DNA of 64,000 nucleotides, taken from Pseudoalteromonas prydzensis. Lineage in GTDB: Bacteria > Pseudomonadota > Gammaproteobacteria > Enterobacterales > Alteromonadaceae. Position numbers and translations under genes: made by a program. The stretch spans positions 1 to 64,000 of the forward strand of contig NZ_DRGM01000167.1 in the NCBI RefSeq assembly GCF_011050055.1, given 5' to 3'. Numbering within the stretch: the stretch's first letter is position 1; the number at the start of each line of letters is the position of its first letter. A model generated the notes under the pieces. The model was not told the origin of the DNA. It saw only the letters and a list, made by a program, of their open reading frames with translations, and did not search any database. Positions 15,865 to 24,226 of this stretch are shown piece by piece.

Positions 15865-16605
15865 ATGGGTAAAAATCTAGAGATCTGTTTGAATGCAGAT
15901 GATCATATAAATTTAGCTAATAATGTAAAAACTGCATTCAGTGCAGGTGCAAGTCGCATCGAGCTGTGCGGTGCAATGCATCTTGCTGGACTAAGTCCAA
16001 CGGCAGATGAAATTGAAACTGCAGCAAAAGCATTGCCCTCAAACGGTGAGTTACTGGTGATGATAAGGCCGACCGCGGATCACTTTAATGTTGACGCTGC
16101 GCTACTCAAAACTATGACCAGCCAGATAACCCGCGCTGCACAATTAGGTGCCACTGGGGTTGTTTTTGGGGCAATTGCTGGCAATGAGCTTGATGTGGCA
16201 GCTACATCTACACTGGTTGAGTGCGCGAAACACTATCAGCTTGCCAGCACATTTCATCGCGCCTTCGATTGTATTGCAGATAGTCGCAATGCACTTCACA
16301 TTTTAAGCGAGCTCGGGGTTGATCGTATTCTTACCAATGGCACACCCTGGACTGATAATAAAGATGTAATGCAAGGGCTTAACCAGTTGCAAAGCATCAT
16401 TACTGACGCTAAAGGGCAAATCGAGATCGTGATTGGCGGTGGCGTAACCACAAACAACGCGCCTATTTTGTGGCAGCTAGGCAGCGAAAATTTAATATCA
16501 TTGCATGCCTACTCAGGCGTACTTAATAGTGATGGTTTAGTGGACCCTTTATTAATTAACTCAATTTTACAAAAATCAACTCACGAGCAGACTAAACATG
16601 ACTAA
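15865..16605 (+). CDS. cutC: CutC family TIM-barrel protein
   Basis: A 246-residue CutC homologue starting at MGKNLEIC (the frame is open from 15784, but homology begins here; the ribosome site is weak). Family features: ASRIELCG near residue 30, GVVFGAI mid-protein, TFHRAFD, LGVDRILTNG, and IVIGGGV near the end. CutC was named for copper tolerance in E. coli, but that role is doubtful and its reaction is unknown. Here it is bound to sugar genes: it overlaps the amino-sugar kinase by 8 nt and is divergent from a glycan receptor. That argues for a part in carbohydrate metabolism. A decayed copy of its 5' end lies at 12345-12556. Confidence 0.88.
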   Translation: MGKNLEICLNADDHINLANNVKTAFSAGASRIELCGAMHLAGLSPTADEIETAAKALPSNGELLVMIRPTADHFNVDAALLKTMTSQITRAAQLGATGVVFGAIAGNELDVAATSTLVECAKHYQLASTFHRAFDCIADSRNALHILSELGVDRILTNGTPWTDNKDVMQGLNQLQSIITDAKGQIEIVIGGGVTTNNAPILWQLGSENLISLHAYSGVLNSDGLVDPLLINSILQKSTHEQTKHD

Positions 16606-17473
16606 GCAATCTCACTTCCCTTTGTTTTTAGGTATCGATGGTGGTGGCACTAAATGCCAAGTTAGGCTTGAAAATGACCGCGGAGTGTTACTTGCACAAG
16701 CGCAAAGTGGCCCCGCAAATATTGCTACCTCAGTAACCGTTGCGCAACAATCAATCCTTGCTGCAACAATGCAAGCATTACAAAAAGCTAATTTACCAGC
16801 CAGCGCACTCAGCACAATTAATGCCTATGCGGGCCTCGCTGGTGCAGGGATCAATGGCGCAAAAAACAAAATGGCACAATGGCAGCATCCATTTGCACAA
16901 TTTAATTTCTCAACTGACTTACACATTGCCTGCCAAGGTGCCCATGGCAATAACAGTGGTGCAATTATCATATTAGGCACTGGCTTTTGTGCAGGCGCGA
17001 TAAAAGGTAACACTATCATTGAATTAGGTGGTCATGGTTTACTCTTAAGTGATGGTGCAAGCGGAGGTTGGATTGGTTTAACTTTATTTAGGTATGCGCT
17101 GGAAGTCTTAGACGGAATGTCACCTTCAAGTCCATTAATTAAATGCTTACTAACCGAGTTGGGTTGTGACAATAGCAGTTCACTTACTGAGCTTGCACTC
17201 AACGCAAAACCGGCCTACTTTGCAAGCTTTGCTCCTTTAGTTTTCAACATGCAGGATGATCCCGTAGCACAAACGATATTAGCTCAAGCAGCTAAATTTA
17301 TTACCCGCTATATCGAACATTTAGCCCAACTTGGCTATCAAAGTATTACCTTAATGGGCGGCACCGCAAAAACAATTACACCCTGGTTATCAAGCAAAGC
17401 ACAAGGTTATCTGTGTGATGCACAGTATTCGCCTGAGCAAGGGGCAATTCAATTAGCAAAAATGCACCTTTAA
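16598..17473 (+). CDS. BadF/BcrA-type amino-sugar kinase (glucosamine or GlcNAc kinase)
   Basis: A 291-residue ASKHA-fold kinase. The phosphate-1 motif is FLGIDGGGTKCQV at residues 9-21, the phosphate-2 loop is IILGTGFCAGA, and ELGGHGLLLSDGASGGWIG carries the sugar/phosphate contacts; MGGTAKTITPWL near the C-terminus is the adenosine loop. Length and motifs match the Vibrio glucosamine kinase GspK and related GlcNAc kinases. It overlaps cutC by 8 nt (translational coupling). With a glycosylasparaginase in the locus, the natural substrate would be GlcNAc or GlcN freed from N-glycans. Its stop overlaps the stop of the convergent araC-type gene by 4 nt, with no terminator visible between them. 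Confidence 0.85.
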   Translation: MTKQSHFPLFLGIDGGGTKCQVRLENDRGVLLAQAQSGPANIATSVTVAQQSILAATMQALQKANLPASALSTINAYAGLAGAGINGAKNKMAQWQHPFAQFNFSTDLHIACQGAHGNNSGAIIILGTGFCAGAIKGNTIIELGGHGLLLSDGASGGWIGLTLFRYALEVLDGMSPSSPLIKCLLTELGCDNSSSLTELALNAKPAYFASFAPLVFNMQDDPVAQTILAQAAKFITRYIEHLAQLGYQSITLMGGTAKTITPWLSSKAQGYLCDAQYSPEQGAIQLAKMHL

Positions 17474-18195
17474 CGCTCAATATGGGCACGCATTTGTGAT
17501 GGGATTTCACCAAATAAGCGCCTGAATTGCTTGCTAAAATAGCTAGGTTCAGCAAAACCACATTGATAGGCTATTTGTGAAATCGGTAAACGCGTTTCAA
17601 CCAGTAGTTTACGGGCATTTTCGAGTCGTATCTCATTAATAAATTGATTCGGGGTTTTCGCTAAATGCTTTTTAAAACGCCGCTCTAATGCACTAACAGA
17701 TAAATGCGCAAGTTCAGCTAACTCTTCAACGCAGATATTTCTATGGTAGTGTTCGCGAATATAATTAACCGGACCTTCAATTGCTCTGACATGAGAAAGC
17801 GCCTTGGAGGTTTTCTGTAAATGGCGTGTGATGCCATAAGTACCAAGTATATTGCCATTATCATCACAAATCATTTTTTTAGACGTTGAAAACCAGGCTA
17901 ATTCACCATTTGATGTCTGATTTAATTCCAATCTATCCGTAACAATATAGCCATTCATAACGCGTTTATCGTCATTCACATATTGAAATGCAAGGTGCTT
18001 GGAAGAAAAATCAAAATCGGTTTTAAGCAAGATATGGTCTAACACCTTGTACCCTTGATGTTCAACAAAGTGCTGATTAGCATATAAAATTCTACTTTCA
18101 GTATCTTTTACCCAAAACAAGATATCTGGTAATAAATCAAATGCAGCAATCAATTGCTTTACACCCGCTTTATCGATAATCGTTTCTACATCCAT
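17470..18195 (-). CDS. PAS-AraC family transcriptional regulator
   Basis: A 241-residue one-component regulator. Residues about 15-130 form a PAS-type sensor (LLPDILFWVKDTESRILYAN, ending in GNILGTYGITRHLQ); residues about 140-240 are an AraC/XylS DNA-binding domain with both helix-turn-helix motifs (VEELAELAHLSVSALERRFK and ISQIAYQCGFAEPSYFSKQF). PAS input instead of the usual cupin suggests that a small sugar or redox ligand is sensed in the cytoplasm. It is divergent from the Gfo/Idh operon, and the paired CCGA half-sites lie 41-80 bp upstream of its own start, so it probably regulates itself, that operon and both TonB receptors. AraC activators bind direct repeats about 21 bp apart, exactly the spacing seen. 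Confidence 0.9.
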   Translation of the reverse strand: MDVETIIDKAGVKQLIAAFDLLPDILFWVKDTESRILYANQHFVEHQGYKVLDHILLKTDFDFSSKHLAFQYVNDDKRVMNGYIVTDRLELNQTSNGELAWFSTSKKMICDDNGNILGTYGITRHLQKTSKALSHVRAIEGPVNYIREHYHRNICVEELAELAHLSVSALERRFKKHLAKTPNQFINEIRLENARKLLVETRLPISQIAYQCGFAEPSYFSKQFRRLFGEIPSQMRAHIER

Positions 18196-18235
18196 ACTAT
18201 AAAACTCTGTAAACCTGAATTTGTTAATAATATAT

Positions 18236-18303
18236 AAAACGCCGATTTTATTGCATTGTCAACCGAATTTATATTAGCCCTAGTGCTAGGCATTCCCTAT
18301 TAT
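18236..18303 (+). promoter_or_regulatory. Predicted AraC-type operator and promoter of the 3-keto-glycoside operon
   Basis: AAAACGCCGATTTT, ten bases, CAACCGAATTT, then CCC-TATTAT with the -10 box at 18298-18303, 38 bases after the C of CAACC. CCGA cores are at 18242-18245 and 18263-18266, 21 bp apart. Every spacing equals that of the two receptor promoters, although the intervening sequence differs. The -35 position (TAGCCC) is poor, as expected of an activator-dependent promoter. Confidence 0.65.
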
Positions 18304-18357
18304 TAATAACATGATATTAACCAACTTCAGTTGTCAGTTACTGAAATGGAACTTTTA

Positions 18358-19533
18358 ATGAATAAAACAAAGGTCCGGATGGGCATGGTCGGTGGTGCAC
18401 AAGGCGCGTTTATTGGAGCGATTCATCGCATTGCAGCGCGTTTAGATGGCTTGATTGAGTTAGTCGCGGGCTCTTTTAGTTCAGATCCAACACGCAGCCA
18501 AGCAACTGCGGCAATGCTGGGGATAAATCCAACACGCTGTTATGACAGTTATCAGCAAATGTTTATTGAAGAAGCTAAGTTACCAGCAGATCAACGCATT
18601 GATTTTGTCGCAATTGTTACACCTAATCATTTGCACTTTCCCATCGCAACGCTTGCCATTGAAAGTGGTTTTCACGTTTTATCAGATAAACCAGCGACAT
18701 TAAATTTACAAGAAGCGTTGTTATTAGCGCAAACCTTGCACTCAAGTGATTGCTTATATGGCTTAACACACACTTACACGGGTTACCCGATGATCAAAGA
18801 AGCGCGTCATCGTATTGCGCAAGGTGAACTTGGTGCTATTCGTAAAGTGGTTGTGGAATACAGTCAAGGTTGGCTTTCGAGCAATGAAGACGAGCAAGCT
18901 AAACAAGCAAATTGGCGTTTAGATCCGCAAAAAGCAGGTATTAGCTGCTGCATAGCCGATATCGGTGTCCATGCTGCAAACTTAGCAGAATATGTAAGTG
19001 ACTTAGAAATTACGGCGTTATGCGCAGATTTAAATCACGTTGTACCAGGCAGAACCCTCGATGATGATGGCACTGTTTTACTGCGCTTTAACAGCGGTTG
19101 TAAAGGCGTATTAATGGCAAGTCAAGTTGCATTAGGGGAAGAGAATAATCTTAATCTGCGTATTTACGGCGATAAAGCCAGCATCGAATGGTCGCAAATG
19201 GAACCCAATAGTTTATGGCTAAAAAGTCATAATGCGCCAACGACGCTACTACGAGCAGGAGTCGCACTAAAAAGTAACGCTGCTCAAGACGCTTTACGGG
19301 CTCCCGCCGGTCACCCAGAAGGTTACCTTGAAGCATTTGCCAACATTTATGTCAATTTTGCTAAGCAGATCAACGCGAAAAAAGCAGGTGAGTTAGCAAG
19401 CAACGCTGACTATGACGTACCGGGTATTAAAGAAGCAATTCGTGGCATGGCATTTATTGAAAATGCAGTCGAGGCTGCAAGCCAAGACACTAAATGGCAC
19501 CCATTTAAAATTGGATCAGCAAACTATGAATAA
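18358..19533 (+). CDS. Gfo/Idh/MocA family oxidoreductase
   Basis: A 391-residue NAD(P)-dependent dehydrogenase. The Rossmann dinucleotide loop is GMVGGAQGAFIGAIHR at residues 8-23; VAIVTPNHLHFPIA and VLSDKPATLNLQEA are the typical second half of the cofactor domain, with the catalytic-area DKPA motif in place of EKPx; DIGVHAANLAEYV supplies the usual Asp and His of the active site. The ATG at 18358 follows TGGA by 7 nt; the frame is open 9 codons earlier. First gene of the operon, overlapping the next by 8 nt. Family members oxidise sugars at C3 or reduce 3-keto sugars, which is the most likely job here. No signal peptide, so cytoplasmic. Confidence 0.88.
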   Translation: MNKTKVRMGMVGGAQGAFIGAIHRIAARLDGLIELVAGSFSSDPTRSQATAAMLGINPTRCYDSYQQMFIEEAKLPADQRIDFVAIVTPNHLHFPIATLAIESGFHVLSDKPATLNLQEALLLAQTLHSSDCLYGLTHTYTGYPMIKEARHRIAQGELGAIRKVVVEYSQGWLSSNEDEQAKQANWRLDPQKAGISCCIADIGVHAANLAEYVSDLEITALCADLNHVVPGRTLDDDGTVLLRFNSGCKGVLMASQVALGEENNLNLRIYGDKASIEWSQMEPNSLWLKSHNAPTTLLRAGVALKSNAAQDALRAPAGHPEGYLEAFANIYVNFAKQINAKKAGELASNADYDVPGIKEAIRGMAFIENAVEAASQDTKWHPFKIGSANYE

Positions 19534-20578
19534 AATAAAAGGCCCGGCAATATTTTTAGCGCAGTTCATCAGTGATGAGGCCCCTTTCAACAACTTTACA
19601 AGTATTTGTCAGTGGGCTGCAAGTTTAGGCTATAAAGCAATTCAACTGCCCACTTCAAACCCAGAGTTGTTTGATTTAGAAAAAGCCGCCCAAAGCCAAG
19701 CTTACTGCGATGAGGTGACTGGTATTGCAGCACAAGCAGGGCTTACAATTTCAGAGTTATCAACGCATTTACAAGGTCAATTAGTTGCGGTACACCCAGC
19801 TTACGATGAAATGTTTGACAACTTTGCGCCCGAGCAATTACGCGGCAACCCAACAGGTAGAACCCAGTGGGCAATCGAGCAACTGATGATGGCAGCCAAA
19901 GCCAGTAAACAATTAGGGTTGAATACTCATGTCACTTTCTCAGGCGCTTTGCTTTGGCATACTTTCTACCCTTGGCCACAACGACCAGCAGGCCTCGTCG
20001 AAGCCGGATTTGCAGAGCTCGCAAAACGTTGGCTGCCAATACTCGATTACTTTGATGAAATGGGGGTGGATGTTTGTTACGAGCTTCATCCTGGTGAAGA
20101 TCTCCATGATGGCATTACATTTGAGCGCTTTTTAGCCGCGACAAATAACCATCCACGGGTAAATATTCTTTATGATCCCAGTCATTTTGTACTACAGCAG
20201 CTTGATTACCTTACATTTATTGATATTTACCAGCAACGCATAAAAGCATTCCACGTCAAAGATGCTGAGTTTAATCAAAATGGTCGCAGTGGTGTCTATG
20301 GTGGCTATCAAAATTGGCAAGACCGCCCTGGTAGGTTCCGCTCATTAGGCGATGGGCAAATTGATTTCAAAAGTATCTTTAGCAAATTAACCCAATATGG
20401 GTTTGACGGTTGGGCCGTTTTAGAGTGGGAGTGCTGTATCAAACACCCTGAAGACGGCGCACGCGAAGGCGCTAAATTTATTCAAGATCATCTGATCCGC
20501 CCGACAGCTAAGGCATTCGATGACTTTACTGCGATGGCAACAAATGATGATCGCAATAAGCGGATATTAGGCATTTAA
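19526..20578 (+). CDS. Cytoplasmic sugar isomerase/epimerase-like TIM barrel
   Basis: A 350-residue xylose-isomerase-like TIM-barrel protein. The metal-binding residues typical of the family are placed as expected: CYELHPGED (Glu), ILYDPSHFVLQQLD (Asp/His), KAFHVKDAEF (His) and WAVLEWECCIKHPEDGA (Glu). Start at MNKIKGPA, overlapping the Gfo/Idh stop by 8 nt. Relatives beside Gfo/Idh genes epimerise or isomerise keto-sugars in inositol and 3-keto-glucose pathways. The substrate cannot be fixed from sequence; here it likely processes the product of the 3-keto route. No signal peptide. Confidence 0.85.
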   Translation: MNKIKGPAIFLAQFISDEAPFNNFTSICQWAASLGYKAIQLPTSNPELFDLEKAAQSQAYCDEVTGIAAQAGLTISELSTHLQGQLVAVHPAYDEMFDNFAPEQLRGNPTGRTQWAIEQLMMAAKASKQLGLNTHVTFSGALLWHTFYPWPQRPAGLVEAGFAELAKRWLPILDYFDEMGVDVCYELHPGEDLHDGITFERFLAATNNHPRVNILYDPSHFVLQQLDYLTFIDIYQQRIKAFHVKDAEFNQNGRSGVYGGYQNWQDRPGRFRSLGDGQIDFKSIFSKLTQYGFDGWAVLEWECCIKHPEDGAREGAKFIQDHLIRPTAKAFDDFTAMATNDDRNKRILGI

Positions 20579-20596
20579 TAAACAGGATCACACACA

Positions 20597-21814
20597 ATGA
20601 ATAATAACAATAATCAGCGTATTATTTTTCGGCTTTGCTGCATCGCACTCATTGTTACTTCAATGACGTTTGCAATAAGAGCCGGTATTTTAGGGCAATT
20701 AGGCGAGCAGTTTGGCCTTACTGGCGCTCAGTTAGGCTGGGTTAATGCGATGGCATTTCTCGGTTTTCCAGTTGCGACTATGCTCGGTGGCATCATTTAC
20801 AATGCCATTGGCGCGAAGAAACTAGTGGCATTGGCATTTGTTTGTCACTTAGCAGGACTGCTTTTAACTATTATGGCCGAAGGTTTTTGGGGACTGCTTA
20901 TCTCAACCTTTTTAATCGGCTTTGCAAATGGCTCTGTGGAAGCGGGATGTAATCCGCTTATTGCCCAAATGTACCCGAAAAACACCACCACCATGTTAAA
21001 CCGCTTTCATGTATGGTTCCCTGGCGGCATTGTAATTGGTGCATTGGCTTCAAACACAATGACCTCATTTGGATTTAGTTGGCAATGGCAAGTCGCGTTA
21101 ATTCTAATTCCAACCATTATTTATGGCCTGATGATAGTTAAAGCGCAGTTCCCACAATTTGATGCTCAACAAAATTCAACGACCAGTAACTTAAAGCACT
21201 TACTTTCGCCTTTATATCTGTTTTTAATTATTTGCATGACCCTAACCGCAGTTACCGAGTTTGGTACTCAGCAGTGGATCGAACAAATCCTCGGCTCTTC
21301 TGGTGCCTCGCCTATGGTTATTCTCGCGCTGATCACCGGATTAATGGCGCTGGGTCGCTTCTTTGCAGGGCCTATTGTCCATCGTTTTAGCCCGTCAGGC
21401 GTACTACTAGGTTCAGCGGTGTTTTCAACCATTGGCATATTTTTAATGAGCCAAGCGCAAGGTAATGCAATTTACTTTGCCGCCGCGCTGTTCGCCATTG
21501 GTGTTACCTATTTTTGGCCGACCATGATTGGCTGTGTTGCGGAATACACGCCAAAAACCGGCGCGTTAGGAATGTCTCTGATCGGTGGCGCAGGGATGTT
21601 TGCAATGAGTTTGTGGAACCCAGTTATAGGCTACTGGATTGACAGTGCCAAGCAACAAGCTCAACAAACACATGTCTCAGCAGAGCAAATCGAAGTGGTC
21701 GCAGGACAAGCAGTTTTACAAAACCTATTGATCTTTCCAATAGTACTGATTGTGGTATTTATTGGGCTGCACCTGTTTATAACAAAACATAAAAATGTAG
21801 AAAAATACGTTTAA
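20597..21814 (+). CDS. MFS sugar transporter (inner membrane)
   Basis: A 405-residue major facilitator with about 12 hydrophobic segments, e.g. IALIVTSMTFAIRAGIL near the start and LIFPIVLIVVFIGLHLF at the end. It has the MFS half-repeat pattern (GFPVATMLGGIIYNAIGAKK, the loop-2 motif area; GRFFAGPIVHRF in the second half). It resembles the FucP-like sugar:H+ symporter group more than drug exporters, which suits its place between sugar-enzyme genes. Begins 18 nt after the isomerase stop. Likely cargo is the monosaccharide or keto-sugar made in the periplasm by the downstream DUF1080/GMC enzymes. Confidence 0.85.
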   Translation: MNNNNNQRIIFRLCCIALIVTSMTFAIRAGILGQLGEQFGLTGAQLGWVNAMAFLGFPVATMLGGIIYNAIGAKKLVALAFVCHLAGLLLTIMAEGFWGLLISTFLIGFANGSVEAGCNPLIAQMYPKNTTTMLNRFHVWFPGGIVIGALASNTMTSFGFSWQWQVALILIPTIIYGLMIVKAQFPQFDAQQNSTTSNLKHLLSPLYLFLIICMTLTAVTEFGTQQWIEQILGSSGASPMVILALITGLMALGRFFAGPIVHRFSPSGVLLGSAVFSTIGIFLMSQAQGNAIYFAAALFAIGVTYFWPTMIGCVAEYTPKTGALGMSLIGGAGMFAMSLWNPVIGYWIDSAKQQAQQTHVSAEQIEVVAGQAVLQNLLIFPIVLIVVFIGLHLFITKHKNVEKYV

Positions 21815-21851
21815 TAGCAATACGTCACACACAAAAAATAAGGGGTACTTT

Positions 21852-22544
21852 ATGCTTAAATCAATCTCGATGTTATCAATTGCACTGACGTTTAGCAGTA
21901 CTGCATTTGCCAAAACAGCTGATAACCAGCTAAGCAAAGAAGAGCAAAAAGCAGGCTGGCAATTACTGTTTAACGGCCAAGACATGTCTCATTGGCGCAA
22001 TTTTAAAAGCGATACGCTCAGCTCAAAATGGACAATTGACGACGGCGCTATGTTACTGACCCAAGGCGGTGGTGACATACTAACTAAAAAGAGCTATGTG
22101 AATTTTGACTTAAAACTTGATTGGAAAATCAGTGAAGTTGGTAATAGTGGCATTTTTGTTCTAGCCGATGAATTGGGCAAGTATATTTACTCTCACGCGC
22201 CTGAAATCCAAATTATTGATAATGAACGCCATTCAGACACCAAAATCGACTCTCATTTATCAGGGTCAATTTATGATTTGCTAACGGCGCCTACCTCAGC
22301 TCACAAACCAGCAATGCAATGGAATACTGTGCGCATCAAGATGCTAAACAACCATTTACAGGTTTGGCAAAATGGGGTTAGCACTGCCAGTATTGTTGTT
22401 GGCAGCAGTACGTGGAATACCTTGGTTAAAAACAGTAAATTTGCTACATGGTCCAACTTTGCTACCGCAAAACAAGGCCGTATTGGCCTGCAAGATCATG
22501 GCGACAAAGTTTGGTTCAAAAACATAAAAATTAAGGAGCTGTAA
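21852..22544 (+). CDS. Periplasmic DUF1080 protein, 3-keto-glycoside hydrolase family
   Basis: A 230-residue protein with a clean signal peptide (about 1-20, ending STAFAK) and one PF06439/DUF1080 jelly-roll domain: GWQLLFNGQDMSHW at about 36-49, NSGIFVLAD, PEIQIIDNE with the likely acidic catalytic residues, WNTVRIKMLNNHLQVWQNG, and the closing GRIGLQDHGDKVWFKNI. Family members have been shown to cleave glycosides whose sugar was first oxidised at C3. It sits directly before the GMC oxidoreductase (2 nt) that would make such 3-keto substrates. GGGGTA before the ATG supports the start. Substrate inferred, not proved. Confidence 0.87.
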   Translation: MLKSISMLSIALTFSSTAFAKTADNQLSKEEQKAGWQLLFNGQDMSHWRNFKSDTLSSKWTIDDGAMLLTQGGGDILTKKSYVNFDLKLDWKISEVGNSGIFVLADELGKYIYSHAPEIQIIDNERHSDTKIDSHLSGSIYDLLTAPTSAHKPAMQWNTVRIKMLNNHLQVWQNGVSTASIVVGSSTWNTLVKNSKFATWSNFATAKQGRIGLQDHGDKVWFKNIKIKEL

Positions 22545-22546
22545 TT

Positions 22547-24226
22547 ATGTCAACATTTGATCATAAAGTGTTAGTTGTCGGCTCTGGTGCCGGTGGTGCA
22601 ATGGCTGCGTATACCCTTACTAAGCTTGGCCACAAAGTATTATTACTCGAAGCGGGCCGTGATTACGATCCGAAAAAAGAAAGTCCGATGTTTCGCCGCA
22701 ATAGTGAAGCGCCATTAATGGCAACCAGTACTAAAGATAAAAACTTTGGTTTTTATGATGCCACTGTTGATGGCGGTTGGCAGGTTCCTGATGAACCGTA
22801 TACCAGTGCCAAAGGCTCTGAATTTTTATGGTGGCGTGCTCGCATGCTGGGCGGGCGTACTAACCACTGGGGTCGCTACTCACTACGTTTTAGTGAACAT
22901 GACTTTAAAGGTAAAAGCCGTGACGGCCAAGGAGCTGATTGGCCATTTGTGTACGATGATATCGCCCCTTGGTACGACATTACCGAAGAGTTAGTGGGCA
23001 TTTGTGGCACTAACACGGGTTTAGATGATATGCCCCCTTCACCTGAGGGCGTATTACAACCGCCTCCAAAGCCACGCGTGCCTGAATTATTGATTGCAGC
23101 TTCGGCAAAAAAACTAGGTATTGCCGCGGCTCCTATGCATCGCGCTGTATTAACACGCCCTAAAGATGATCGTATGGCCTGCTTTTACGCCACTCCATGT
23201 GGTGCGGGTTGTTCAATTGGTGCTGCTTTTCAAACCACAACATCCTTGTTACCGATGGCACAAGCTACGGGTAACTTAAAAGTGATCACTGATGCGATGG
23301 TAAAGTCAGTGTCTGTAAATGATGATGGCAAAGTAACCGGCGTGAGTTACATAGACAAACACTCAGCTCAACAACACACTATCGAAGCTGATGTGGTTAT
23401 TTTAGCTGCCAGTGCCTGCGAATCGGCGCGTATTCTGCTTAATTCTAAACATAAAAAGCACCCTAAAGGTCTGGCTAATTCAAGCGGTCAAGTTGGCCGT
23501 AACCTAATGGATTCAACCGGTGCATGGCTAGGCGCACAAATTCCAGCACTTAAAGGCCGTCCGCGCTATAACGAAGATGGGCACACTGCCAATCATTTAT
23601 TTATACCTTGGTGGGGCCACCAAGCCCAAGCAAAAGGAGAACTTGATTTTCCACGTGGTTATCACTTTGAAATAGGCAGTGGCTTTAATCAGCCAGGTGC
23701 GGGTGTATCCGGTGATAAGCAAGGCTATGGCCTACAACTTAAGCAACAAATACGTGATGCCTATGGCTCATATGTGGGCTTTGCACTGCGCGGTGAAATG
23801 TTGCCTAATAAAGATACCTACATGGAAATCGATGAAAACGTTAAAGATAAATGGGGTATTCCGGTGGCTAAGTTCCACTTTAAGTGGTCTGACCGAGAAC
23901 TTAAGCAAATTGAGCACGGTTTAAAAACAGCGAAGCAAATCCTTGAAAACATGGGTGCCAAAGTAGGCGAACTACCGCCTGCGGAAAAAGCAATTTCAAA
24001 GGGCGGCGAAATTATTCATGAAGTGGGTACTACACGTATGGGTAGCTCCCCTACTGATTCAGTCACCAACCAATGGGGACAAACCTGGGATTGCGACAAT
24101 TTATTTGTTATGGATGCCGGAGTGTTCGCTTCTAACCCTCATAAAAATTGTACCTTAACGATTATGACGCTTGCGATGCGTAATTCGACTTGGTTAGCTA
24201 AACAGATCAGTGAAGGAGTATTGTAA
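22547..24226 (+). CDS. GMC family FAD oxidoreductase, probable glycoside 3-dehydrogenase large subunit
   Basis: A 559-residue GMC flavoprotein. FAD binds at VLVVGSGAGGAMAAYTL (residues 9-25) with LLEAGRDYDP after it; GGRTNHWGRYS is the flavin-attachment area; the C-terminal catalytic motif reads VFASNPHKNCTLTIM. A Cys cluster, CFYATPCGAGC at about residue 212, resembles the iron-sulphur-binding region of three-subunit FAD glucose dehydrogenases. With the subunit-3 gene that overlaps it by one base, this is the LacA/LacB-type glucoside 3-dehydrogenase arrangement. It has no signal peptide of its own and is likely carried out by the Tat signal of its partner. It would oxidise glycosides at C3 for the DUF1080 hydrolase upstream. 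The third, cytochrome c subunit is not in the window. Confidence 0.87.
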   Translation: MSTFDHKVLVVGSGAGGAMAAYTLTKLGHKVLLLEAGRDYDPKKESPMFRRNSEAPLMATSTKDKNFGFYDATVDGGWQVPDEPYTSAKGSEFLWWRARMLGGRTNHWGRYSLRFSEHDFKGKSRDGQGADWPFVYDDIAPWYDITEELVGICGTNTGLDDMPPSPEGVLQPPPKPRVPELLIAASAKKLGIAAAPMHRAVLTRPKDDRMACFYATPCGAGCSIGAAFQTTTSLLPMAQATGNLKVITDAMVKSVSVNDDGKVTGVSYIDKHSAQQHTIEADVVILAASACESARILLNSKHKKHPKGLANSSGQVGRNLMDSTGAWLGAQIPALKGRPRYNEDGHTANHLFIPWWGHQAQAKGELDFPRGYHFEIGSGFNQPGAGVSGDKQGYGLQLKQQIRDAYGSYVGFALRGEMLPNKDTYMEIDENVKDKWGIPVAKFHFKWSDRELKQIEHGLKTAKQILENMGAKVGELPPAEKAISKGGEIIHEVGTTRMGSSPTDSVTNQWGQTWDCDNLFVMDAGVFASNPHKNCTLTIMTLAMRNSTWLAKQISEGVL

